From: Amycolatopsis sp. FDAARGOS 1241
GTDB lineage: Bacteria; Actinomycetota; Actinomycetes; Mycobacteriales; Pseudonocardiaceae
NCBI RefSeq assembly: GCF_016889705.1
Contig: NZ_CP069526.1
Coordinates: 4,278,001-4,342,000 of the forward strand
Reading direction: 5' to 3'
Length of the DNA stretch: 64,000 bases
In this document: positions 17,717 through 26,412 of the stretch, one piece after another
How positions within the stretch are numbered: the stretch's first letter is position 1
How the letters are laid out: every line of letters starts with the position of its first letter
The notes under the pieces: model-generated
The model's input: the letters and a program-made list of their open reading frames with translations, nothing else
Database searches by the model: none
What the model was told of the DNA's origin: nothing
Position numbers and translations under genes: made by a program

Positions 17717-18907
17717 ATGACCCCGCACGCCGCCGCCTCCGATCCCGTGCTGCCGCCCGACATCACCGCCCACGCGCGCGACCTCGGGCCACTCGAATCG
17801 CCACTGATCTGGCTCACCGCCGCCGGTGCGGCGGTCGCCGTGCTCGCCGTGACCATCGCCCTGGCCCACCACCGCCGCGCCCGCCGCTGGGGCACCGCGG
17901 GCGCGGTGACCCTCTTCCTCGTCGCCGCCGTCACGGCCGTCAACGGCTACGTCGGCTACGTCCGCACGCCCGACGACCTGCGCCGGCTGTTCGAACGCGG
18001 CTCCGGAGCGGCCGACGCCGTGGGCATGCTCCTCGACGACGGCATCGACGAACCCGACGCCGCCCCAGACAGCGCCGCGGCTCCCCATCCGGGCCCGGCG
18101 AGCAGCAGCGACCACATCGACGTGCTGAGCCTGCCCGACCCCGCCCACGCCGTGCCCTCCGGCGAGAACTACGTGATCCTCCCGCCCGGCTACACCGACC
18201 CGGCCAACGCCGCCCGCCGCTACCCGGTCGTCTACCTCATCCACGGCTACCCCTACGGCGGCCCCCTCGACTGGCTCACCTCCGGCGCCGCCCCCGACAC
18301 GCTGCGCAGCCTCGAAACCGAGCACGTGATCGCCCCGATGATCACCGTCAGCGTCGACCTCACCGCCGGTACGCCCAGCAAGGACTGGGAAGGCGTCGAC
18401 GTACCCGGCGGCCCCCAGCTCGAGACCTACCTGGCGAAAACGGTCGTCCCAGCGGTCGACCACCGCTACCGCACCATCCCCGACCGCCGCCACCGCGCCC
18501 TCGGCGGCATGTCCGGCGGCGGCTTCGCCGCCCTCAACACCGGCCTCCACCACCTCGATGAGTTCGCCACCCTCGTCATCGCCCTGCCCTACGACGACCT
18601 CAACAACTCCATCGGCATCCTCGACGGCCACGCAGGCGCCATCGCCACCAATACCCCGCGCCGCTACCTGCCGACCATGGCCTTCCCCCAGCCCATCGCC
18701 GTCATGCTCGCCGTCGGCACCGGCGCCCCCACCGACGTCGCCACCGCCCGCCGCATCGCCGACGCCCTCCACCGCCGCGGCCAGGAAGCCGTCGTCCACA
18801 GCGAACACGGCTTCAACCACACCTGGCACACCGCCCGCGCGACCCTGCCCTACCTGCTCGCCTTTGCCGACGAACACTTCCGCCCCACCAACATCCCCGC
18901 ATCCTGA
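17717..18907 (+). CDS. Membrane-anchored esterase (esterase D / mycolyltransferase-like alpha/beta hydrolase)
   Basis: A 396-residue protein with two N-terminal membrane helices at about 25-48 and 54-72. The hydrolase domain follows: YPVVYLIHGYPYGG, the nucleophile elbow GGMSGGGFAAL with Ser near 264, and a C-terminal His in SEHGFNHTWH. The fold resembles the antigen 85 and esterase D family, which act outside the membrane. ATG at 17717 is chosen; the frame is open upstream but is low complexity there. Substrate unknown. It may be co-transcribed with the upstream fusion gene, 159 bp away. Confidence 0.82.
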   Translation: MTPHAAASDPVLPPDITAHARDLGPLESPLIWLTAAGAAVAVLAVTIALAHHRRARRWGTAGAVTLFLVAAVTAVNGYVGYVRTPDDLRRLFERGSGAADAVGMLLDDGIDEPDAAPDSAAAPHPGPASSSDHIDVLSLPDPAHAVPSGENYVILPPGYTDPANAARRYPVVYLIHGYPYGGPLDWLTSGAAPDTLRSLETEHVIAPMITVSVDLTAGTPSKDWEGVDVPGGPQLETYLAKTVVPAVDHRYRTIPDRRHRALGGMSGGGFAALNTGLHHLDEFATLVIALPYDDLNNSIGILDGHAGAIATNTPRRYLPTMAFPQPIAVMLAVGTGAPTDVATARRIADALHRRGQEAVVHSEHGFNHTWHTARATLPYLLAFADEHFRPTNIPAS

Positions 18908-18924
18908 CCAACCCCGAAACGCCA

Positions 18925-18956
18925 GGTGGGCCGCCCGGAAACCCGGACGGCCCACC
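18925..18956. terminator. Bidirectional terminator between esterase and prcA
   Basis: GGTGGGCCG pairs with CGGCCCACC, with a short inner CCGG helix and an AAAC loop. It lies between two convergent stop codons (18907 and 18974), so it can serve both strands. Confidence 0.7.
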
Positions 18957-18973
18957 CGACACACTTCGCAGCA

Positions 18974-19765
18974 TCACTCCTTCGCGGAGCCACCCTCATC
19001 CGACGACCCCGACGACCCCGACGACTCAGCCGGCTTGTCACCCTCGTCCTTCACCGGCGGCTCCGGCAGCAACGCGTCCAACGCCGCACCCGTCAACCGG
19101 CGGAACGCACGCCGCGGCCGCGCCCGATCCAGCACCGCCACCTCGAGCTTGATCTGATCCGGCTCCGACCCGCCGTTGTTGCCGTTCGACGACGACGCGC
19201 TCGCCCGCAACCCCTCGATCGCCGTCGCCAGCGCCGTACGCAGATCGTTCTCCGGATCCACCGTGTCCTTCAGCTTCGACCCGATCGGCTCCGTCTGCCC
19301 ACCCATCACCACGAACGGCGACTCGTCGAAGATCGACCCGTCGTAGGTCAGCCGGTACAGCTGATCCTCCGCCTGGCTCGCCCCGACCTCCGCTACGCAC
19401 ACCTCCACTTCGAACGGCTTCAGCTGCTCGGTGAAGATGCTGCCCAACGTCGCCGCATAAGCGTTCGCCAGCGCCCGCGCACTCACATCACGCCGGTCGT
19501 ACTGGTAACCCTTCAGATCCGCGTGCCGGATCCCCGCCACCCGCAAGTTCTCGAACTCCGAATACCGGCCCACCGCGGCGAACCCGATCCGGTCGTAGAT
19601 CTCCGACACCTTGTGCAACGTCGCCGACGGGTTCTCCGCCACGAACAGCACTCCACCGGAGTACTTCAAGACCACCACGCTCCGCCCCCGCGCAATACCC
19701 TTGCGCGCCAGCTCGGAACGCTCCCGCATCAACTGCTCGGGAGAGGCATACAACGGCATCGTCAC
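18974..19765 (-). CDS. prcA: Proteasome alpha subunit PrcA
   Basis: A 263-residue alpha-type subunit. The N-terminus [20 protein letters not shown] is the typical gating and ring-assembly segment, followed by [19 protein letters not shown]. It lacks the catalytic Thr, as expected. The C-terminus is an acidic, Ser-rich tail that ends SDEGGSAKE. PrcA rings cap the PrcB rings and bind the Mpa C-terminus. The GTG at 19765 aligns with the start of other PrcA proteins; an ATG two codons later is possible. It is 67 bp downstream of prcB. Confidence 0.96.
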   Translation of the reverse strand: MTMPLYASPEQLMRERSELARKGIARGRSVVVLKYSGGVLFVAENPSATLHKVSEIYDRIGFAAVGRYSEFENLRVAGIRHADLKGYQYDRRDVSARALANAYAATLGSIFTEQLKPFEVEVCVAEVGASQAEDQLYRLTYDGSIFDESPFVVMGGQTEPIGSKLKDTVDPENDLRTALATAIEGLRASASSSNGNNGGSEPDQIKLEVAVLDRARPRRAFRRLTGAALDALLPEPPVKDEGDKPAESSGSSGSSDEGGSAKE

Positions 19766-19832
19766 GGTGTCGGCTCCACGTTCTCCGGTGTACCGGCGGT
19801 CGAAGGTTCAGCGTTCGGGAAAGTCACGGCAC

Positions 19833-20699
19833 TCAGCTCTGCCGGTGGTGGTTGCGCTCGGCCCGGCCCGCGACCACGGCCTCCGCGACAGCACCCGTCT
19901 GCTCCGCGGGCAGCTGCACCGCACCCTGCTCCGCGGTGATCGTGATGACGCTCGGGAAGATCCGCCGCACCAGGTCCGGCCCACCACTCGCGGTGTCGTC
20001 GTCCGCGGCGTCGTACAACGCCTCCACCGCGGTCCGCACCGCCGCCTCGACGTCCGCATCCGGGTCGTACAGCTTCTTCAGCGCCGACTTCGCGAACAAC
20101 GAACCCGAACCCACCCCCGCGTAACCGGCCTTCTCCTCGTACCGGCCACCGGCCGCGTCGTACGACACGATCCGGCCCGCGTGCTTCGCGTCCTCGGCCT
20201 CGAGGTCGTACCCCACGAACAGCGGCACCACGGCCAGCCCCGCCATCGCCATCTCCAGGTTGGACTTCACCATCCCGGCCAGCTTGTTCGTCTTGCCGTC
20301 CAGCGACAGCGACACACCCTCGATCTTCTCGTAGTGCGCCAGCTCCACCGCATACAAGCGCACCATCTCCACGGCCAGGCCCGCGGTCCCCGCGATCCCC
20401 ACCGCCGAGTACTCGTCCGTGACGTGCACCTTCTCGATGTCCCGGCTCGCGATCAGGTTCCCCGACGTCGCCCGCCGGTCACCCGCGATCAGCACACCCC
20501 CGGCGAACGTCAGCGCCACGATCGTCGTCCCGTGCGGCACCCCGAGCTCACCCGCGCCCTGCGACGGCACCCGCCGCGCCGGCAACAGCTCAGGCGCCTG
20601 CTCCCGCACGAAGTCCGCGAACGACGACGACGCCGGCGAGAAATACGACGCAGGCAGGCCCGGGCCCGAAAAACCCGCCCGAGGGGAGGTGTTGTCCAT
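19833..20699 (-). CDS. prcB: Proteasome beta subunit PrcB
   Basis: A 288-residue catalytic subunit. A 57-residue propeptide ends in GVPHG and is followed by [20 protein letters not shown], so Thr58 becomes the N-terminal nucleophile after self-cleavage. The catalytic Lys and Asp regions ([20 protein letters not shown]) and [16 protein letters not shown] are present. It forms the central double ring that degrades pupylated proteins. ATG at 20699 has only a weak ribosome site. It is downstream of pup with a hairpin in the gap. Confidence 0.97.
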   Translation of the reverse strand: MDNTSPRAGFSGPGLPASYFSPASSSFADFVREQAPELLPARRVPSQGAGELGVPHGTTIVALTFAGGVLIAGDRRATSGNLIASRDIEKVHVTDEYSAVGIAGTAGLAVEMVRLYAVELAHYEKIEGVSLSLDGKTNKLAGMVKSNLEMAMAGLAVVPLFVGYDLEAEDAKHAGRIVSYDAAGGRYEEKAGYAGVGSGSLFAKSALKKLYDPDADVEAAVRTAVEALYDAADDDTASGGPDLVRRIFPSVITITAEQGAVQLPAEQTGAVAEAVVAGRAERNHHRQS

Positions 20700-20813
20700 A
20701 CGTGCTCTTGGTTCCCATCTGTGCTGTGCACCCGTCCTGTGAACACCCGGGCGCGCTGTGCCGACACCGTGCCACGACACCGCCACGAACCCGCAGCGGC
20801 ACGCCGACCGGCG

Positions 20814-20838
20814 CCGTCCCCGGCACACCCGGGGACGG
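20814..20838 (-). terminator. Hairpin between pup and prcB, probable attenuator
   Basis: CCGTCCCCGG pairs perfectly with CCGGGGACGG across a 5-nt loop (cacac). It lies 17 bp past the pup stop codon and 114 bp before the prcB ATG. It may end part of the pup transcripts, giving more pup than prcBA mRNA. No U tract is seen, so its strength is uncertain. Confidence 0.55.
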
Positions 20839-20855
20839 TCACCGGCCGCGAACGA

Positions 20856-21050
20856 CTACTCGCCGCCCTTCTGCACGTAGGCGCGAACGAAGTCCTCGGC
20901 GTTCTCCTCCAGCACGTCGTCGATCTCGTCGAGGATCGTGTCGACGTCCTCGCCCATCTTCTCGCGCCGCTCCTGGCCCGCCGCTCCGGTGGCCTCGAAC
21001 TCCTCGTCGGAGTCGCCGCCGCCGTGTTTCTCGATCTTCTCCTGCGCCAT
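20856..21050 (-). CDS. pup: Prokaryotic ubiquitin-like protein Pup
   Basis: A 64-residue, acidic, mostly disordered protein. The central segment REKMGEDVDTILDEIDDVLE forms the helix that binds the Mpa coiled coil. It ends VQKGGE. The C-terminal Glu is encoded directly, so deamidation by Dop is not needed before PafA attaches it to lysines. ATG at 21050 follows GGGAGG. It lies between dop and prcB on the same strand. Confidence 0.97.
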   Translation of the reverse strand: MAQEKIEKHGGGDSDEEFEATGAAGQERREKMGEDVDTILDEIDDVLEENAEDFVRAYVQKGGE

Positions 21051-21079
21051 CTCGCCTCCCGGTGTGGCCGATGATTCCT

Positions 21080-21085
21080 AGCCTA
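21080..21085 (-). promoter_or_regulatory. Possible -10 element for pup
   Basis: On the minus strand TAGGCT fits TANNNT and lies 29 bp upstream of the pup ATG, giving a short leader that includes the ribosome site. No clear -35 is seen. The 89-bp gap after dop makes a separate pup promoter plausible. Confidence 0.4.
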
Positions 21086-21139
21086 CCCAGCGGCCCCGAC
21101 ATTCGGGGCAACACCGCGGTCCCGATCCACCACCCCGGC

Positions 21140-22642
21140 CTAGTCCGAACCGGTGATGGCCTCGACCAGCTCCTCCGCCGTCGCCGCCGCGTCCAGCAGC
21201 TTCCCTACGTGCGCCTTCGTCCCCCGCAACGGCTCCAGCGTCGGAATCCGCACCAGCGACTCCTTGCCCACGTCGAAGATCACCGAATCCCACGACGCGG
21301 CCGCGATCGACGTCGCGTACTTCTCCAGAGCCCGGCCCCGGAAATACGCCCGCGTGTCCGACGGCGGCGTCGTGATCGCCGCCTGGACCTCCTCCTCCGT
21401 GACCAGCCGCTTCATCGAACCCCGCGTCACCAGCCGGTTGTACAGGCCCTTCGCCAGCCGCACGTCCGAGTACTGCAGGTCCACCAGCCGCAACCGCGGC
21501 GCACCCCACGCCAGCTGATCCCGCTCCCGGTACCCCTCCAGCAACCGCAGCTTCGCCGGCCAGTCCAGCCGGTCCGCGCACTCCTGCGGATCCCGCGCCA
21601 GCGCGTCCAGCACCTCGCCCCAGACCCGCAGAACCTCCTTCGAAGCCTCGTCCGCGCCCGTGCGCTCCAAATTCGCCGCCGCGATCTCGTGGTAGGCGAA
21701 CTGCAGGTCCAGCCCCGTGAACTTCTTCCCGTTCGCCAGCTCGACCTTCGTCTTCAACGTCGGATCGTGGCTGATCTTGTGCACCGCCCGCACCGGCTCG
21801 TCCAGCTTCAGCTCGTCGAACCGGATCCCCGACTCGATGAGGTCCAGCACCAGCGCCGTCGTCCCCACCTTCAGGTACGTCGAGTACTCCGCCAGGTTCG
21901 CGTCACCGACGATCACGTGCAGCCGCCGGTACTTGTCCGCGTCCGCGTGCGGCTCGTCGCGCGTGTTGATGATCCCGCGCTTGAGCGTCGTCTCCAAACC
22001 GACCTCGACCTCGATGTAGTCCGCGCGCTGCGAGAGCTGGAACCCGGCCTCCTCGCTCTGCTGCCCGATCCCCACCCGGCCCGAACCGCACATGACCTGC
22101 CGCGACACGAAGAACGGCGTCAACCCGGCGATCACCGCCGTGAACGGCGTCGACCGCGCCATCAGGTAGTTCTCGTGCGTGCCGTAGCTCGCACCCTTGC
22201 CGTCCACGTTGTTCTTGTACAGCTGCAAAGCCGGCTGCCCGGGCACGGTCGCCGCCTTCACGGCGGCCTCCTCCATCACCCGTTCCCCGGCCTTGTCCCA
22301 GATCACCGCGTCCCGCGCGTTCGTGACCTCCGGCGCCGAGTACTCCGGGTGCGCGTGGTCCACGTACAGGCGCGCACCGTTCGTCAGGATGACGTTCGCG
22401 GCCCCCAGGTCCTCCACGTCCGGGTCGTGTCCCGGCCCGCCCGGCCCCGTCAGGTCGAACCCGCGCGCGTCGCGCAACGGCGACTCCACCTCGTAGTCCC
22501 ACCGGGCCCGCCGGGCCCGCGGAATGTCAGCAGCCGCCGCGTAGGCGAGCACGACCTGCGTCGAGGTGAGCACCGGGTTCGCCGTGGCGTCCCCGGGCAC
22601 GGCGATCCCGTACTCGACTTCGGTTCCCATGATCCGACGCAT
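21140..22642 (-). CDS. dop: Depupylase / Pup deamidase Dop
   Basis: A 500-residue homologue of PafA. It begins [16 protein letters not shown], has the Dop-specific loop region ([20 protein letters not shown]) absent from PafA, and [14 protein letters not shown] with the nucleophilic Asp near 95. It removes Pup from substrates. Since Pup here ends in Glu, depupylation should be its main role. ATG at 22642 is preferred over a GTG two codons upstream because AGGGTG lies at a good distance. It is divergent from the NUDIX gene. Confidence 0.96.
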   Translation of the reverse strand: MRRIMGTEVEYGIAVPGDATANPVLTSTQVVLAYAAAADIPRARRARWDYEVESPLRDARGFDLTGPGGPGHDPDVEDLGAANVILTNGARLYVDHAHPEYSAPEVTNARDAVIWDKAGERVMEEAAVKAATVPGQPALQLYKNNVDGKGASYGTHENYLMARSTPFTAVIAGLTPFFVSRQVMCGSGRVGIGQQSEEAGFQLSQRADYIEVEVGLETTLKRGIINTRDEPHADADKYRRLHVIVGDANLAEYSTYLKVGTTALVLDLIESGIRFDELKLDEPVRAVHKISHDPTLKTKVELANGKKFTGLDLQFAYHEIAAANLERTGADEASKEVLRVWGEVLDALARDPQECADRLDWPAKLRLLEGYRERDQLAWGAPRLRLVDLQYSDVRLAKGLYNRLVTRGSMKRLVTEEEVQAAITTPPSDTRAYFRGRALEKYATSIAAASWDSVIFDVGKESLVRIPTLEPLRGTKAHVGKLLDAAATAEELVEAITGSD

Positions 22643-22682
22643 ACCCACACCCTACGGGGTGCGCGCGTGCGACGATGCCCCC

Positions 22683-23195
22683 ATGCCAGGCAGTGACGAA
22701 CTCGTTGCCCTCTATGACCGGACCGGCCACGCCGTCGGGCACGCACTGCGCTCCCGCGTGCGCGCCGAAGGACTCTGGCACGCCGCCGGCGTCGTGCTCG
22801 TCCGTTCGAGCGACGGGAAGTCCGTCTACGTCCACTTGCGCACCGCGGACAAGGACATCTTCCCGTCCACCTGGGACTGCTGGGCCGGCGGCGTCGTCGC
22901 CGCGGGCGAAACCCCCGCCGAGTGCGCCCGCCGCGAACTCGCCGAAGAACTCGGCGTCCACGGAGTGGAACCGGAACCATTGTTCACCAAGATCTACGAC
23001 GAAGGCACCGTCCACTGCCACAACTTCGCCTTCGAAGTCCGCTGGGACGGTCCCATCCGCCACCAGCCCGAAGAGATCGCCGAAGGCCGCTGGATGCCAC
23101 TCGCCGACCTCCGCGCCTGGGTCTTCGACCCTGCCAGCCCGTTCATCCCCGACGGCCGCGCCGGCGTGCAGGAGTGGTTCCACCGCTACGGCTGA
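22683..23195 (+). CDS. NUDIX hydrolase
   Basis: A 170-residue NUDIX protein with a complete Nudix box (GX5EX7REUXEEXGU) at about 69-91, containing GETPAECARRELAEELGV. The sequence resembles YfcD-like and isopentenyl-diphosphate-isomerase-like NUDIX enzymes (WDCWAGGVVAAGE; HCHNFAFEVRWDGP). The substrate, a nucleoside-diphosphate compound, is unknown. ATG at 22683; upstream frame is antisense to dop. Its last 10 bp overlap the convergent lipoprotein gene. Confidence 0.87.
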   Translation: MPGSDELVALYDRTGHAVGHALRSRVRAEGLWHAAGVVLVRSSDGKSVYVHLRTADKDIFPSTWDCWAGGVVAAGETPAECARRELAEELGVHGVEPEPLFTKIYDEGTVHCHNFAFEVRWDGPIRHQPEEIAEGRWMPLADLRAWVFDPASPFIPDGRAGVQEWFHRYG

Positions 23196-23800
23196 GCCGC
23201 CAGCTTCGCCACGACCCGCGGGAGCAACCGCTTCGCCGCGTCCGCCGCCCGCGCCGGCGTGCTCGCCACCACGCTCAACGCCGACACCAGCTCACCCTTC
23301 GCCGCCAGCACCGTGCACGTCGAACCGTCGCACCACGCCCGCAACCCCGTCACACCCGGCTGCGCCGGCACCGACAGCACCTGACCCGCACACTCCGTCG
23401 CCGCGACCACCTCGGCACCCGACCGGCCCGGGTACGCCGTGACCTCGTGCGTCAACCCCGAGCCACTCGGGTACACCCAGCTCGCCGACCGCCGCTCCCC
23501 CGGCGCCAGCCCCGACAGGCATCCGGACGCCTTCCCCGGACCCGGCGCGACCCCTTCGTCCGCAACGTCCTCATCGGACAGCAGCGCCGCCGACGCCGCG
23601 GCACGCGGATCCGGCACGGACGGACTGGGCGGCGCAGGGTGTTCTGCCGGCGGCGGAACGACCGGCGCGGCCGAGGCCGCGTCGCCCGCCGGCGCCGGAT
23701 CGTCGTAGTACGTCTCGAGGTTGTTGGGCCGGTGGCCGCACCCTGCCGTGAGCCCCACGAGAGCCACCGCCGCCACCGCGAGCACCTGCCGATGACGCAC
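23186..23800 (-). CDS. Predicted lipoprotein
   Basis: A 204-residue protein with a signal peptide and lipobox LTAGC (Cys21), then a Pro-rich linker. The C-terminal domain has five cysteines (SGCLSG, ATECAGQ, AWCDGSTCTV among them) that may form disulfides outside the membrane. The GTG at 23800 has GGAGGGG upstream. No characterised family recognised. It is convergent with the NUDIX gene. Confidence 0.75.
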   Translation of the reverse strand: MRHRQVLAVAAVALVGLTAGCGHRPNNLETYYDDPAPAGDAASAAPVVPPPAEHPAPPSPSVPDPRAAASAALLSDEDVADEGVAPGPGKASGCLSGLAPGERRSASWVYPSGSGLTHEVTAYPGRSGAEVVAATECAGQVLSVPAQPGVTGLRAWCDGSTCTVLAAKGELVSALSVVASTPARAADAAKRLLPRVVAKLAAQP

Positions 23801-23869
23801 CTGCCGCCCCTCCGGAAGATCCGCGGCCCACCGGTCGGAGCCGCGATGCAGCGAGGGTAGTGCAGCCCT

Positions 23870-24793
23870 TCAGTCCCACCCGAGGTGGGACCGGTGCCGC
23901 CAGTACTCCTCCGGCGGCTCGGCCAGCCCCGCCAGTTCGGCGATCTCCTCCGCCGTCAGCGAAACCCGCGCGGCGTCCAGGTTCGACGCCAGCTGGTGCG
24001 TGCTCGAAGGCCCCACGATCGCCGTCGACACCCAGCCGTTCGCGAGCACCGCTGCCACGGCTACCGCGTCCGGCCCCACACCGCGCGCCGCGGCGATGCG
24101 CGCCACCGGCTCCGGCGCCTCCACCACCAGCCGCCCGTTCGCGACCGTCTCCTTGACCAGCACCCGTTTTCCCGCCGAGCGCGACTCCGCCAGCGCCGCG
24201 CCCACCGACGGTTCGAGCACGTTCCAAGTGGACTGCACGGACGAAAACACCGGCCGCCCGGCCACCTCCAGCTCGAACGCGCGCCGCACGGCGTCGGCCT
24301 GGGCCGGGCCGGACGTCGAGAACCCCACCTCCACACCCTCCTCCGCCAGTGCCGCCAGCCCGTCGATCAGCGCTTCGTCTGAGAACAATGGACTGTCCAC
24401 AGTGAGCGAATGCACCTGGTACAGCCGCACGCGCTCCCCCAGCAGCGCCCGGGTTTCCGCCCATTGCTCGGCGAACCGCGCGGCCGAGTGCTCCTTCACC
24501 TCGTGCACCGGCGCGTCCAGGCGCCACTCGCCGACGTAGCGGTAACCCCACTTGCTCGACACGGTCACGTCGATGTGCCCGGTCTCCGCGAACCAGCTCG
24601 CCAGGAAGTCCTCGGCCAGCCCGTACGACCGCGCGACGTCGACCCAGCGAACACCGCCGGCGTAGGCGGCGTCGAGCACCTCGTGGGTCGCCGCACGCAT
24701 CGCCGGCACATCGCGCGTGCCCGGTAGTTCCCGGCCGAGGTTGATGTAGGCGGGCCGGCCGAGTGCAGCGAGCCCGACCGCGATGCGCTCCAT
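23870..24793 (-). CDS. Aldo/keto reductase
   Basis: A 307-residue AKR with a visible catalytic tetrad: Asp52 and Tyr57 (WVDVARSYG), Lys81 (SSKWGYR) and His128 (YQVHS). The C-terminal NADPH-binding region (VSTAIVGPSSTHQLASNLDA) is present. It reduces carbonyls with NADPH; the substrate is unknown. ATG at 24793. A 22-bp palindrome at 24873-24894 lies about 80 bp upstream, in its promoter, overlapping the end of the small HTH gene, so regulation by that protein is likely. Confidence 0.87.
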   Translation of the reverse strand: MERIAVGLAALGRPAYINLGRELPGTRDVPAMRAATHEVLDAAYAGGVRWVDVARSYGLAEDFLASWFAETGHIDVTVSSKWGYRYVGEWRLDAPVHEVKEHSAARFAEQWAETRALLGERVRLYQVHSLTVDSPLFSDEALIDGLAALAEEGVEVGFSTSGPAQADAVRRAFELEVAGRPVFSSVQSTWNVLEPSVGAALAESRSAGKRVLVKETVANGRLVVEAPEPVARIAAARGVGPDAVAVAAVLANGWVSTAIVGPSSTHQLASNLDAARVSLTAEEIAELAGLAEPPEEYWRHRSHLGWD

Positions 24794-24872
24794 GGTGAGG
24801 TTCCTCGTCTGTGCTGAGTTTGAGTGGTGACGCGAACGCGTTATCAGGCGGCGGTTTTGTTGACGATGGCCC

Positions 24873-24894
24873 AATGTATAGGTCGTTATACATT
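24873..24894. promoter_or_regulatory. Palindromic operator upstream of the aldo/keto reductase gene
   Basis: AATGTATA-GGTCGT-TATACATT has perfect 8-bp arms around a 6-bp spacer. On the minus strand TATACATT could also serve as -10. It overlaps the stop codon of the HTH gene. The same core (GTATA-N6-TATAC with spacer GGYCGT) recurs at 25237-25252 and 45225-45250 and was not seen elsewhere in the window. Confidence 0.75.
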
Positions 24895-25227
24895 TTGTTT
24901 GTGCCTGAGGATCGCGAGCCATTGGCCCGAGTTCTGGGCCTGGCGGTGGAGTTTTTCGAGGCGGGCGGCCGGGGCGCGGACGTAGCCCTTGCCGAAGACG
25001 GGGGCGATCTGGCGGAGGCTGGCGCCCTCTTCGCGGGCGGCCAGCAAGGCCCAGTCGGAGGCGTCGGCGCAGGCAGCGGAGGCGCGGCGCAGCTCCCCCA
25101 GGAGGTCGATGAGGTCGTTGGCGTTGAGCTCCCCCGCCTGGACGGCGGCTGCGGCCGTCTCGAGCCAGGCCAGGACGTCGGCTTCGGTGATCGGGGCGCG
25201 CGGGCGCGGGGCGTCGTCGATGCTCAC
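24886..25227 (-). CDS. Small helix-turn-helix regulator
   Basis: A 113-residue protein beginning VSIDDAPRPRAPITEADVLA. A C-terminal HTH-like segment reads REEGASLRQIAPVFGKGYV near residues 72-90, like the small sigma-factor-type HTH proteins of actinobacteria. The GTG at 25227 is chosen because a -10-like TATACT lies 8 bp upstream, allowing leaderless translation; a GTG inside the palindrome at 25254 is the alternative. It has palindromes at both ends and lies between the genes for an EamA transporter and an aldo/keto reductase. Autoregulation is inferred. Confidence 0.65.
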   Translation of the reverse strand: MSIDDAPRPRAPITEADVLAWLETAAAAVQAGELNANDLIDLLGELRRASAACADASDWALLAAREEGASLRQIAPVFGKGYVRAPAARLEKLHRQAQNSGQWLAILRHKQNV

Positions 25228-25235
25228 AGCCAGAA

Positions 25236-25252
25236 AGTATAGGTCGTTATAC
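25236..25252. promoter_or_regulatory. Palindromic operator and promoter of the HTH gene / EamA intergenic region
   Basis: GTATA-GGTCGT-TATAC, 5-bp arms. Read on the minus strand it contains a -10 element TATACT (25241 to 25236) placed 8 bp before the GTG of the HTH gene. The EamA gene lies 94 bp away on the other strand. A regulator bound here would cover the divergent promoter region. Confidence 0.7.
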
Positions 25253-25345
25253 ACCAGCGTCGAGTGACGTGACCGAAAACCGCTGGCCGTACGGCGTGGC
25301 GGGTCCGTTGACTGGCCGGTGTCCGACGCGAGCGAGTGGAGGGTC

Positions 25346-26287
25346 ATGGCCGGCAGGTTCGGCATCGCCGCGCGGTTCGTCGCGCTGGCGGTGGTGTGGG
25401 GTTCGAGTTTCCTGTCCATCAAGGTCGGCTTGCAGGGCCTCTCCCCGGCCCAGGTCGCGCTGGCCCGCGTCGCGTTCGGGGCCCTCGCGCTCGCCGTCGT
25501 CCTGGCGGCCCGGCGCCGGCCACTCCCCCGCGACCCGGCACTGTGGGGCCACCTCGCGGTGGTGTCCGTGCTGTTGTGCGCCGCGCCGTTCCTGCTGTTC
25601 TCGTGGGCCGAACAGTACGTCTCGTCCGGCCTGGCCAGCATCTTCAACGCGACCACTCCGCTGCTGACGGTGGTGTTCGCCGCCGCGGCCCTGCCCGCGG
25701 AACGGCTCACCGCGCCACGGGTCGCGGGGCTGCTGCTGGGCTTCGCAGGCGTGCTGACCCTCGTGGGCGTGTGGCAGGGCGTGGACCTGTCCCACCAGCT
25801 CACGGCGCAATTGGCATGCCTGGGCGCCACGACGTGTTACGGCGCGGCTTTCGTGTACCTGCGCCGGTTCGTGTCACCGCGGGGCGCGGATCCCGTCGTG
25901 GTGGCCTTCGGGCAGACGGCGTCGGCGACCGTGCTGCTCGCCCTGCCGGCATCGGCGATCGCGGTCCAGCCGATGCACCTCACCGCCGCCGTCGTGCTCA
26001 GTGTGCTGGCCCTGGGCGTGCTCGGCACCGGCCTCGCGTACGTGTGGAACACGGCCGTCGTGTCCTCCTGGGGCGCCGCGCACGCGTCGTCGGTGACGTA
26101 CCTCACACCCGTCGTGGGTGTCGTGCTCGGCGTCCTCGTGCTGCACGAACCCGTGCACTGGAACGAACCCGCCGGCGCGGTACTCGTCGTGCTCGGAATC
26201 CTGGCCTCACACGGAAAACTCGCCCCCGGCGCCGCAAGCTCCAGCCGGAGCTCACCGCTTCGAGGTGACGGGCCCGCACGAGGGTGA
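25346..26287 (+). CDS. EamA (DMT superfamily) transporter
   Basis: A 313-residue permease with about ten hydrophobic helices in two EamA repeats; the first opens FVALAVVWGSSFLSIKVGL, the second near SHQLTAQLACLGATTCYGAA. The family exports small metabolites or amino acids. ATG at 25346 follows GGAGGGTC; a GTG nine codons upstream is less likely. It is divergent from the HTH regulator across a palindromic operator, so it is probably the regulator's target. Confidence 0.87.
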   Translation: MAGRFGIAARFVALAVVWGSSFLSIKVGLQGLSPAQVALARVAFGALALAVVLAARRRPLPRDPALWGHLAVVSVLLCAAPFLLFSWAEQYVSSGLASIFNATTPLLTVVFAAAALPAERLTAPRVAGLLLGFAGVLTLVGVWQGVDLSHQLTAQLACLGATTCYGAAFVYLRRFVSPRGADPVVVAFGQTASATVLLALPASAIAVQPMHLTAAVVLSVLALGVLGTGLAYVWNTAVVSSWGAAHASSVTYLTPVVGVVLGVLVLHEPVHWNEPAGAVLVVLGILASHGKLAPGAASSSRSSPLRGDGPARG

Positions 26288-26302
26288 TCACCACCCGGGG
26301 GG

Positions 26303-26401
26303 CCGGGGGCTCGCCCCCGGGCGGGGTTTGGGGGTTGCCCCCCAAAGACACGGCGGGTGAGGTTCGGCTTGCGCTCTCCGCAAGCCGGACCTCACCCGCC
26401 G
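26303..26401. terminator. Stacked hairpins between eamA and mpa
   Basis: Three inverted repeats follow each other: CCGGGGG/CCCCCGG, TTTGGGGG/CCCCCAAA and, at 26352-26400, GGCGGGTGAGGT-t-CGGCTTGCG paired with CGCAAGCCG-g-ACCTCACCCGCC around a 5-nt loop. The last is a 21-bp stem with one mismatch. The eamA and mpa genes converge here, so it is a strong bidirectional terminator. Confidence 0.8.
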
Positions 26402-26412
26402 CAGCCGACTTA

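Noticed and set aside
20702-22696. Open frame of 664 codons on the plus strand across pup and dop
   Set aside because: It is antisense to well-supported genes and is Arg/Pro-rich, as expected for a shadow frame in GC-rich DNA.
24811-25242. Plus-strand open frame over the small HTH gene
   Set aside because: It has no ribosome site or family match, and the palindromes and -10 sequences fit the minus-strand gene.
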